DNA of 52,481 bases, taken from IMG/VR virus record IMGVR_UViG_3300034062_006608, positions 1 to 52,481 of that record. The stretch is one strand, 5' to 3'. The translations under genes were made by a program, and so were the position numbers. This document shows, in pieces, positions 24,201 through 34,100 of this stretch. The number at the start of each line of letters is the position of its first letter. The stretch's first letter is position 1. Source of the stretch: a virus. The notes under the pieces were generated by a model, which was given only the letters and a program-made list of their open reading frames with translations, searched no databases and had not been told where the DNA came from.

Positions 24201-25219
24201 AAGTAATTCAAGTGATTTCAGGGCATATACCAATAGAAAACACAGGCAAAAGGAGGTGGGGAGCTGTAGAGCTTATTCAATCTGAATATCAGAATGGTTT
24301 AAGGAATTTAGGTGTAGAATGTGAAATTAAATGGCTCAATGAAGTGCCTACTGATGAGAATGTTATAGCTCATATTCACGTTGCAAATCTTTGTATTGAA
24401 GCTCAAAAAATGGGTATTCCTTATATCTATTCTAACCATGACCATACTTCAGTCCACTATGGCAAAGGTAGTTGGCTTTATAACCAACAGCTAGAAGCTA
24501 TTAAAGGGTCTGTTTTTTCAATCTGCCATGCTGAATCAGTTATGGACTTTTTTGATTCTACAGATAAGCTATTTTATTTGCCTCATGGAGTAGATACAAA
24601 ATACTATATCCCAAATAAGTACCCTGTGACTGAAAAGAAGCTACTTATGGTCGCTGCAAATGGAATGGCAGGTGACTATAATTTGGACAGGAAAGGGTTT
24701 AGATTAGGTATTGAGGCTGCAAGAAAACTAGATTTACCAATTACGATTGTAGGTACAGAGGCTAATGCTAGATTCTTTGAATTGAATAGTGACCTATTAA
24801 AGTACGATAAACTAACTGTAGATGCCACTAACCCAACGGAAGACAGAAAGCTACAATATTTCCATGAGCACAGCGTTTTCCTCCACCCTTCTTATCTTGA
24901 ATTTGGTAGCCCTAATATTACCCTTTTAGAATCTTGGGCTTGTGGTTTACCGATTGTGGGCTCTTATGATGGTAGTAGACACATTGAAGGGCTGCAGATT
25001 TTAAAAGCACTCAATGTAGATGAGATTTGTTCAAAAATTGAGTATGTGTATGATAACTATGAAACTATCAGAAATAAAATGCTTGTAAACAAAGAGCTGC
25101 ACGATTGGTCTACCATAGTTGGCTATTTAAAAAAGATGTATGAAGCCTTTGAAGTTATTGGTATTCAAGATACAAGTGAGGATGTTAAAACAAAGTACTT
25201 AAACATATACAACCGATAA
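24197..25219 (+). CDS. Family 4-type glycosyltransferase
   Basis: 340 aa. GT-B fold: MKVIQVISGHIPIENTGKRRWGAVE at the N terminus, LPHGVDTKYYIP in the hinge region, DRKGFRLGIEAARKLDLPITIVG in the second lobe and GSPNITLLESWACGLPIVGS, the E-x7-E region that binds the nucleotide sugar. It lies in the plus-strand glycan operon 4 nt inside the previous gene's end. Acceptor unknown; the operon context suggests virion or host surface glycan synthesis. Confidence 0.8.
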   Translation: MKVIQVISGHIPIENTGKRRWGAVELIQSEYQNGLRNLGVECEIKWLNEVPTDENVIAHIHVANLCIEAQKMGIPYIYSNHDHTSVHYGKGSWLYNQQLEAIKGSVFSICHAESVMDFFDSTDKLFYLPHGVDTKYYIPNKYPVTEKKLLMVAANGMAGDYNLDRKGFRLGIEAARKLDLPITIVGTEANARFFELNSDLLKYDKLTVDATNPTEDRKLQYFHEHSVFLHPSYLEFGSPNITLLESWACGLPIVGSYDGSRHIEGLQILKALNVDEICSKIEYVYDNYETIRNKMLVNKELHDWSTIVGYLKKMYEAFEVIGIQDTSEDVKTKYLNIYNR

Positions 25220-25220
25220 A

Positions 25221-26297
25221 ATGATTAAATACAACCTACACCATGTAAATGGTCTTTTCTTTGAGATTAAAAGTGACGGAGGTAAAAACCTTAACTACAA
25301 TGTTACGTTCACTGACAACAGCTCTAATAAGGTTATTTATGAAACTTCTTTAAAGCCAAATATGTGGTCTAGGCTAGATAAAAGATATTTAACTGATGTA
25401 ACTATAGAAGTAAAGTATAACAACAGAACCATAGAAAAAGTAAATATACTAGAGCATTTTAAGGGCAAAAAGGTATTTATATGCTTTGAGAGTAAGAGCT
25501 TGGGTGATACTTTGGCTTGGATTCCTTATTGTGAGGAGTTTAGAATAAAGTACAAGTGTGAGGTGATTGTTTCTACTTTTATGAACTCTTTATTTGAAAA
25601 ATCATACCCTGAATTAAAGTTTGTTGGTAGAGGTGTAGTGGTGGAAAATATTGCAGGTATGTTTGAATTAGGTTGGTTTTACGATAAGAACAAAGAGCCT
25701 CAGCACCCTGTGACTATTCCTTTACAACAAGCTGCCACTAATATTTTAAGATTAGAATACAAAGAGGTTATACCGAAATTAGACTTTACTCCAAAAGAAA
25801 GACCTATTGAGCAGAAATATATCTGTATTTCAATACATAGCACAGCTCAGTTAAAATATTGGGACTATTGGCAGGAGCTAGTTGATTGGCTAGTATCTGA
25901 AGGGTATAAGGTAGTAGAAGTATCAAAAGAAGTATCAGAGCTAAATAATCTAACAGAAATTTTAGATAAAAGTATACCATCTGTTATGAACTATTTGCAC
26001 CACGCTGAATTTTACATTGGACTTAGCTCAGGAATTTCATGGCTTTCTTTTGCTATGAGAAAGAAGGTTTTTATGATTGCTAATTTTAGCACCAAAGACC
26101 ATGAGTTTCAAACGGACTGTATAAGAATAACAGACGAATCAGTTTGTCATGGCTGTTGGAATAACCCTATGTTTAAATTTGATAAAGGTAGTTGGGGATA
26201 TTGTCCCGAACATGAAGACACCCCAAATGCTTTTATGTGTCACAAAGTAATTACTTCAGATAGGGTAATAGCAGAAATAAAAAAAGCAGGTTATTGA
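25221..26297 (+). CDS. TibC/BAHT-like protein O-heptosyltransferase
   Basis: 358 aa. The N-terminal about 80 residues are a beta domain; then ICFESKSLGDTLAWIPYCEEF begins a GT9-like GT-B fold, and LHHAEFYIGLSSGISWLSFAM is the second-lobe donor site. Near the C terminus, C309-x2-C312-x15-C328-x11-C340 matches the iron-finger cysteines of bacterial autotransporter heptosyltransferases (TibC, Aah), which glycosylate Ser in repeated beta-helical adhesin passengers. The giant repeat fibre at 28138 is a likely substrate. Last gene of the plus-strand operon, converging with 26291 by 7 nt. Confidence 0.75.
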   Translation: MIKYNLHHVNGLFFEIKSDGGKNLNYNVTFTDNSSNKVIYETSLKPNMWSRLDKRYLTDVTIEVKYNNRTIEKVNILEHFKGKKVFICFESKSLGDTLAWIPYCEEFRIKYKCEVIVSTFMNSLFEKSYPELKFVGRGVVVENIAGMFELGWFYDKNKEPQHPVTIPLQQAATNILRLEYKEVIPKLDFTPKERPIEQKYICISIHSTAQLKYWDYWQELVDWLVSEGYKVVEVSKEVSELNNLTEILDKSIPSVMNYLHHAEFYIGLSSGISWLSFAMRKKVFMIANFSTKDHEFQTDCIRITDESVCHGCWNNPMFKFDKGSWGYCPEHEDTPNAFMCHKVITSDRVIAEIKKAGY

Positions 26298-27184
26298 CCC
26301 GCCTTTTCTTGTTTCTTTATAGATTCTATAATTTCGTCTGCATTAAAGATTTCCTCTTCATTATTGTAAGGGAACTCCTCAAGTAGTCCAATTATATTGA
26401 ATTTGCCAAATACCGATGCTTTTAAATCAGGCTTTACGGTAAATGGAGCTGCTAATATGTTATCATGAAGCTCATAACCAAACACCTTTGGGGTATTAGC
26501 TATCCAACAAACAGTAGATTTTTTATTAAGTGCAGCAGCAGTATGTTGTAAGAAGCTGTCCATAAAGAACCTCTTCTCACTCATTTCACAAAGAACTGCC
26601 ATTCCTTTAAAGTTATCAGTAACAGAGAAAGTGCCTTCAAAACCAACTTGGTCTTCTCTTCTAGCATGAATGATATTGTATTCATTTGCAAAGGCACGAA
26701 TCACTTTATCTACAATATGTCTTGGAATATCTCTAGCCCATGAATATTTTAGCTCCTGACCTGCAGCACCACCATTGGTTTGAATTAGCATGATAGGTTT
26801 GTCAGAGTAGTATTTCTGCTTGAAAAAGGTTCTTTCTCTTTCATTTATGATTACTTCAGGCTGTTCGTTATCATATGGCACATCAAACATTTTGCACCAA
26901 GTTTCAATCAAATGCTCTTTGCAAAGGATGTGCTCAGTAACATTGTATGGCTCATTTGCCATAACTAGAACGTCCTGATTTTCGATATACTTAGAATAGA
27001 AATAGGCTTCTTGACCAAAGCCAAAAGCCATATCTACATCTTTACTATTAGAAAATACTTCAGGATAACCTGTAAGTACGATTAATTTGTCAGATGGGTA
27101 TTTTTTCTTAATTGCTTTACAAACAGCAGTGGCAGTGATTGACTTACCAATACCGCCCGAAATGGAAAAAATGATGTTTTTCAT
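26291..27184 (-). CDS. GT-B-like glycosyltransferase (GT9-related)
   Basis: 297 aa. MKNIIFSISGGIGKSITATAVCKAIKKKYP, KLIVLTGYPEVF and later FFMDSFLQHTAAALNKKSTVCWIANTPKVFGY form a GT9-like pattern known from phage genomes. The GGIGKS stretch looks like a P-loop but is the GT9 N-terminal glycine loop, so I do not call an ATPase. It is the downstream-most gene of the minus-strand fibre block and adds a sixth or seventh glycosyltransferase to the window. Confidence 0.65.
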   Translation of the reverse strand: MKNIIFSISGGIGKSITATAVCKAIKKKYPSDKLIVLTGYPEVFSNSKDVDMAFGFGQEAYFYSKYIENQDVLVMANEPYNVTEHILCKEHLIETWCKMFDVPYDNEQPEVIINERERTFFKQKYYSDKPIMLIQTNGGAAGQELKYSWARDIPRHIVDKVIRAFANEYNIIHARREDQVGFEGTFSVTDNFKGMAVLCEMSEKRFFMDSFLQHTAAALNKKSTVCWIANTPKVFGYELHDNILAAPFTVKPDLKASVFGKFNIIGLLEEFPYNNEEEIFNADEIIESIKKQEKAGQ

Positions 27185-27207
27185 GATTATTTTTTAATTA
27201 TTAAGGT

Positions 27208-27603
27208 TTAAGCCTTTGTTGTAGTACTTGTAGTAGAACTCGTTGTTGGAGCTGCTGTTGTTGTACTAGTAGTTGTAGACGTTGTTGTAGGTGGCACATA
27301 CGCAAGTACTGCTTGAGCAAGGTCATCTAATAATTGTTGGTCTAAGTCTGCAGCTTGAACTCTAAAAGACTGAGCATTTGGTTCGTTAGGAAGCCAATCT
27401 GAGAATAGCTCATAGAAGTTATTGATTGCATGGTAAGTCTTTTGACCTGCATAACCTTCAGGTCTTTTACTCCATACGCTGTCTACTACTAAATCTGCTA
27501 AGTCTTTTACAGCAGAATAAGGTGCTTGTACATTTTGGGTATCAGAAATAGCTTGAACTGTTCCAAAACCGAAGATGTGTAGTGTGTTCCAAGGGTTTGC
27601 CAT
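27208..27603 (-). CDS. Small domain with Thr-rich mucin-like tail
   Basis: 131 aa. Residues 1-102 form a mixed helical domain (MANPWNTLHIFGFGTVQAISD, helical end AADLDQQLLDDLAQAVLAY). The last about 30 residues are a PTTTSTTTSTTTAAPTTSS type tract. Same linker type as the genes at 14217, 27650 and 50170. Probably a virion surface or fibre accessory protein carrying O-glycans. Confidence 0.5.
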   Translation of the reverse strand: MANPWNTLHIFGFGTVQAISDTQNVQAPYSAVKDLADLVVDSVWSKRPEGYAGQKTYHAINNFYELFSDWLPNEPNAQSFRVQAADLDQQLLDDLAQAVLAYVPPTTTSTTTSTTTAAPTTSSTTSTTTKA

Positions 27604-27649
27604 TGTTTTTATTTTTATGATTGTAAATTTAGTATTTTTTTATTGATTA

Positions 27650-28138
27650 TTAACAAGGGAATGTACTAATAATATTACCGCTATTATCTACTTGATAGCT
27701 GTCTGAACCTGCTCCTTGAGAATACCAAAGGTTTCCACCCGCAACAGGAGTTGTTCCACAGCCACCTGAAACATAAAGTATTGTAGGGGCTAAAGCGTTA
27801 TCAGTATCAAACAATGTTAAGGTATTGAAATGGTCGCATGGGTTTATATTGTTAGGATATAGGAAAATTTGCTGACAAGACGCTGTTGTAGTTGTTGTTG
27901 TTGTACTTGTACTTGGTGGTGGTTGTAAGTTCTCTTTTACGACTAACTGATTTGAAGCCTTTGCTGCATAAGAAGGATAAGAAGTATTTATAAATACATA
28001 GAAATCAGCGTCAGCTTTTGTAATCTGCTCTGTGCTTACAGGTATGGTATTTTTTAATACAAACACCCCTGTAGTTACTGCATCTTGAAGATTGTTAAAA
28101 GATATACATTGATTATTTGCAAGAGCAGCCCAACTCAT
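27650..28138 (-). CDS. Fibre-associated protein with Thr linker and Cys-terminal domain
   Basis: 162 aa. The first 75 residues are a small mixed domain; a PPPSTSTTTTTTT linker at about 77-89 leads to a C-terminal domain rich in Gly, Asn and Cys ending NIISTFPC. The end resembles that of the mucin-like protein at 14217 (TTETPC). Its start overlaps the stop of the giant fibre by 1 nt, so it is expressed with the fibre and may cap or assist it. Confidence 0.5.
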   Translation of the reverse strand: MSWAALANNQCISFNNLQDAVTTGVFVLKNTIPVSTEQITKADADFYVFINTSYPSYAAKASNQLVVKENLQPPPSTSTTTTTTTASCQQIFLYPNNINPCDHFNTLTLFDTDNALAPTILYVSGGCGTTPVAGGNLWYSQGAGSDSYQVDNSGNIISTFPC

Positions 28139-31100
28139 TACGCTTCGTATTTTTTAAGTTTGTCTTCTAATTTAGCTATTCTTTCCTCTAAAGTCATCAT
28201 TTTATAGATATGAACTTGATGGTAGTCTACGTTCAATTTACCTTTTTCGTCTGTTCTTACAGAATCAGGCAGTATCTCTTGTACGTTTTGTGCTGAATAT
28301 CCAATATTGATACGGCTGACATCACCTTCTTTCCATTTGAAGTAAATAGGATTGATATTGTCAAATGAGTTTACTCTACAATGAATGTCCTTCAATCTTT
28401 CATCAGAAGATTCAAAGTATGCTTGTGCCCACATACAAGATATAGCACAGAAGTTATTCCAATAGAATGTATTATTACAACCTCCTGTAAAACAAAGACC
28501 GCCACCACCTGAACAATTCCCTGATATAGTAACTGCTCTACCGCCTACTACTGACGAATGTCCACCTGACGATATGTTAAACTCACCACCTAAAATACCT
28601 GAACGATATCCTGATGCAGTGTTACTAAAACCACTTCCAATAAAAGACCTTTGACCTGAAGCTATATTACATACACCACCAACAATAGTAGCATCATATT
28701 GTGATGCAGTATTTGTACTTCCTCCACCAATGAAAGCTCCTGCACAAGTTGCAACATGAGCTGCACCACCAACTATTACAATATTTGCTATATTTCCTGT
28801 GCCACAAGTTGTGTTACCCGTACCGCCTCCTATAAATGCTTGTGGACTTAATGCTCTATTTGTATTTCCACCTCCAATTACTGACCATGCACCTGAAGCA
28901 ATATTACAAGCACCACTTACACCTCCTCCACCACCAATAAATGAGCAGTTTCCTGATGCACAGTTACAATATCCTCCTGCTATTGCCGAATAGCAACCCA
29001 TAGCTTTATTACCATCTCCACCACCTACAGCAGCAACAAAGCCTGTGCAGTTGAAATATCCTCCACCAATTGCTCCATAAGAAGCACAAGCAACGTTTCC
29101 AATACCACCTAAAATACTTGCATAATAATTACCACTAGCTGTATTTTGTTGCCCTCCACCAACTGTATTACAATTACCTGATGCTACGTTAGACACACCA
29201 CCTACTACTACAGAACGATAACCTGAAGCAGTATTACTATCTCCTCCTCCAACAAAACTTCTACCACCACTAGCTGTGTTTGATGCACCACCTGCAACTG
29301 TTGCAAAATATGAACCACTTGCTGTGTTTGATGCACCACCACCCACCGTAGCATAACCTATACCTGAAGCTGTGTTTGAAGCACCCCCTGAAATTACTGC
29401 ATATATACTTGAAGCACCGTTTGAGTTACCTCCTGCTACTGTAGCAGCATACCCTGAAGATGTATTATTGAAACCTGCTGCTACACTATACGTTCCTGAA
29501 GCTCTTGTATTTCTACCACCTGCTGCTGTTGAGGCAAATCCTGTGGCACATACACATATACCTCCACCTGTAAATGTATACGTTGATGATGATGTATTTG
29601 CTACCCCCCCTCCAACAAAAGAAAATGCTCCTGAAGCTGTGTTGTTTGCTCCACCAACTACAGTAGAGCAATTACCTGAAGCAGCGTTCCCTGTTCCACC
29701 ACCAATTGTTGCTACTATTCCTGATGCAGTGTTTGACGAACCACCTGCAATAGTACTAGCTCTGCATCCTGAAACGATATTTAAAGCACCACCACCAATC
29801 GTTGCATCATAAGTTCCTGATGCAGTGTTTTTATAACCACCTGATAATGTACCTGTGATACCTGTTGCACAGTTACAATGACCGCCTCCAATAAAACCAA
29901 AATTCCCCGCTCTATTTAGATAACCACCACCTATCGTTGCACATAAACCTGAAGCTGTGTTTGTAAAACCACCACCTATTGTTGAATAATTACCTGAAGC
30001 AGTGTTTGTTGCACCCCCTGAAACAGTACTTCTAAGTCCTGATGCACCATTTGAAAGACCACCACCAACAGTAGCAAAATAATTACTTGCTGTGTTTGAT
30101 TGTCCACCTGATACAACTGAACGTACATTAGTTGCATTATTCCCAACACCACCACCTATTGTTGCCCCATCTGAACCTGCACTATTTCCATTACCTCCTG
30201 ATACTGTTGTCCAATTATTACAAGATAAGTTTCCTTGTCCACCACCAATAAAAGAACAATTCCCTGATGAGCAGTTTCTTACACCACTTCCAACAGTGGA
30301 ATATACTCCTGTAGCTCTATTACAATATCCTCCTGATATAGTAGAATATGTATTGTTACCTATATTACTATCACCACCACCAATTACTGCATAGTTTCCT
30401 GAAGCTGTGTTTGATGAACCACCTCCAACAAAAGACCTGTTTCCTGTTGCATTGTTTCCAAGACCACCTGCAACAGTTGTCCAAATAGCTGTTACACTAT
30501 TACTATTACCTCCTGCAATCGTAGAATGAGTTCCTGATGCTATATTAGACTGACCTCCTCCTATAAAACTATGACAAGCTGATGCTGTGTTAGAAGTACC
30601 ACCTGCTACCGTAGCACTTACAGTTCCTGATGCAGTGTTACCACTACCTCCTCCCACTGTTGCAAAATAATTACCTGATGCTGAATTGTTTTCTCCACCA
30701 CCTACAAAACTATAAGATGCACCAATAGCTTTATTACCATTACCACCAACAACACTTCCATATATTGCTGTTGCTCTATTTTGAAATCCTCCTCCTATAG
30801 TTGAAAACTGCCCTGCTGTGTATAAGGTTGTTGGTGCTATACAGTATGTTGTACCATTGAAAGTACCACCACTTGTATTATTACCAACACCACCTGCAAT
30901 TGTTGCTCCTGCTGCACAAGTAGAACCTGCACTATTACATATCCAATTGCAAATACCTCCTCCTATTGAAGATTGAGTACCATTTGTATAGTTTCTATAT
31001 CCTCCTGATACTGTTGAACCATATCCTAAACTATTATTAAAATATCCTCCTGATACTACGGTGTAGTAGCCTGAAGCTGTATTTGTATTTCCCCCGCCAA

Positions 31101-34100
31101 CAGATGCAAATCTACAAGCTGTACCACCGCAACCTCCACTAATAGTAGACCAAATACCTACAGCATTGTTACCTTGACCACCTCCAATTGTTGAACAAGC
31201 TGCTGATGCCGTATTGACTATACCTCCTCCAATAGCTGAATAATTTCCAAGTGCTTTATTGTTATCACCTCCACCAACAGCAGCCACAAATCCTGTGCAG
31301 TTATAATAACCACCTGCAATTGCACCATAACCTGTATCACAAGCTATATTACCAATACCACCTGCAACTGTTGTAAAACAACCTGCGGAAGTATTTCCAA
31401 TCCCCCCACCTATCGTTGCACAATTACCTGAAGCTAAGTTTGACTGACCTCCTCCTACAAATGACCTCGAACCTGAAGCTGTGTTCCCTTCACCCCCTCC
31501 TATAGAACTTACAGCACCACTTGCAGTGTTGCATCTACCTGCACCTACAAATGCTCCTAATGAAGAAGCAACATTTAAATAACCACCTGCAATAGTTGAA
31601 GTATCTGCATTTGCTGTATTTTGTAAACCACTACCAATAAAAGAATAATTACCTGATGATGTATTACTTATACCTGCTACTATTGCAGAACGAAGTACTG
31701 ATGCTATATTATTTTCTCCTCCTCCTATAAAAGATGAAGCACCTGAAGCTAAATTGTTATTACCACCTACTACTACACCTCTTGTACCTGTAGAACGATT
31801 ATTACAACCACCAACTACAACAGCAGCATAACCACCTGAAGCAGTGTTTGTACAACCTCCACCAACAAACGACATACAACCTGATGCTGTATTCGATAAA
31901 CCTCCCGCTACAATAGAATTGCTTCCTGAAGATATATTACTTTGTCCACCACCAACTGTTGATTTGTTACCACTAGCTGTGTTTAATGCACCTCCACCAA
32001 TTGTAGCATCATAAGTACCACTTGCTGTGTTGGTAAAACCACCACCAATTGTGCCTGTAACTGATGAAACAAGGTTACAATGACCTCCTGATATAGTACT
32101 ATATGCAGAACAAGACCTATTTGCAAAACCCCCACCAACTGTTGAACAAACCCCAACACCGCAGTTTGAACGTCCACCTGATACTGTAGATTGTGCACCT
32201 AAAGCACTATTAGCCCAACCTCCACCTACTGTAGAACGGTAGCCTGATGCTGTTCCTCCAACACCTCCTGCAACAACACTTTCACTACTTGAATTATTAA
32301 ATGCACCACCTCCAATAGTATTCCAATATCCTGAAACAGAATTTGAATTACCTCCCCCAATTGTAGATTGACAACCATTTACTGTATTGCAAAGACCTCC
32401 CGATATTGTGCCATATCCTGAATTTATAACACGATTACACAATCCACCTGATACTGTAGAGAGTAATGTTGTAGCACAATTAACTAAACCACCGCCAACA
32501 AAAGCTCTGCATCCACTTGATATATTACTACTACCACCGCCAACAAAAGAACCATATCCACTTGCAGTGTTACTATTACCACCTACAACAGACGCAAAAT
32601 ATCCTCCACTTACTGTGTTTGATTGTCCCCCACCTAAAAATGCTCTATTACCACTTATTGAATTTGTACTACCACCTCCGATAGTAGACCATTGAGTTGT
32701 TACAGTATTTGATTGACCACCACTTATAGTAGAGCAATTCCCTTGAGCTGTATTAGAAAGACCCCCACCTATTGCCGAATGAGCCCCTGATGCTGCGTTC
32801 CCACAACCAATACCACCACCACCGCCAATAAAAGAGCAGTTCCCTGATGCTGAATTGACATAACCACCTGCTATGGCTGCATAGTTTCCTAACGCTACGT
32901 TACCATCTCCACCTCCAACAAAACTTACAAAGCCTGTGCGGTTAAAATATCCACCACCAATGTGACCATAAGAACAACAAGTAAGGTTTCCGATACCCCC
33001 ACCTATACTTGAAAAATATAAGCCACTAGCTGTGTTACAAAGCCCCCCTGCAACAGTTGATAAACAACCTTGAGCTGTATTTAATTGTCCTCCACCTATT
33101 GTTGATTTACAACCTGAAGCAACGTTATTTTGTCCACCGCCAATTGAAGCAAAAGCAGATGTTGCATTATTACAATAACCACCTGAAACTGTAGATTGAC
33201 TAGCACTCGCTGTATGGAATAAACCACCGCCAACAAAAGAATTGTCTCCCGAAGCTGTGTTTGACAAACCGCCAACAACTATTGCTCTATATCCTGATGC
33301 CGTTACATTTTGACCTGATAAATTTCCTGAAAAAGCACCTGTTGTATTGTTACTTACTCCACATCTTACAGAAGAACAACTTCCTGCTCCAAGTACGATT
33401 ACAGCACCAACACCTGAAGAACCACTAGAACCACTTGAACCATTCGTTCCTGAGCTGCCACTAGTACCTGAACTTCCTGATGAGCCTGAACTTGCACTAG
33501 TGCCTGAACTTCCTGACGAGCCACTTGAACCACTCGTACCTGACGAACCTGACGTTCCTGAACTTGCACTCGTACCTGACGAGCCACTAGTCCCTGAATT
33601 TCCACTCGTGCCTGAGCTACCTGATGAGCCTGAGCTACCTGATGACCCTGAAGTTGCACTCGTCCCACTGCTACCACTGCTTCCTGACGAACCACTTGAG
33701 CCACTAGTTCCTGACGAACCATTTACTCCTGAAGTGCCTGAGCTACCACTTGAACCTGATGTTGCTGACGAACCTGAGCTTCCACTAGTTCCTGACGTTC
33801 CATTTTCACCTGCAGTGCCTGAGCTTCCACTTGACCCACTTGAGCCTGAAGTAGCACTCGTACCTGAGCTACCATTTGCCCCTGAAGTGCCTGACGAACC
33901 ATTTGTTCCTGACGAACCTGACGAGCCATCAGTTCCTGACGAGCCACTCGTTGCAGAAGTACCTGCACTACCTGAAGTTGCAGAAGTACCTGATGAGCCA
34001 TCCGTTCCACTGCTGCCATTCGTTCCTGAAGTGCCTGAGCTACCTGAAGTTGCTGACGTACCACTTGAAGCTGAAGTACCACTTGAAGCACTCGTACCTG

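Noticed and set aside
26291-27184. P-loop-like GGIGKS suggesting a MinD/ParA-type ATPase
   Set aside because: The following sequence lacks Walker B and switch motifs and matches the GT9-like phage family instead.
28510-33360. Dense repeats resembling a CRISPR array
   Set aside because: Contiguous 45-bp coding units in one frame with no unique spacers of constant length.
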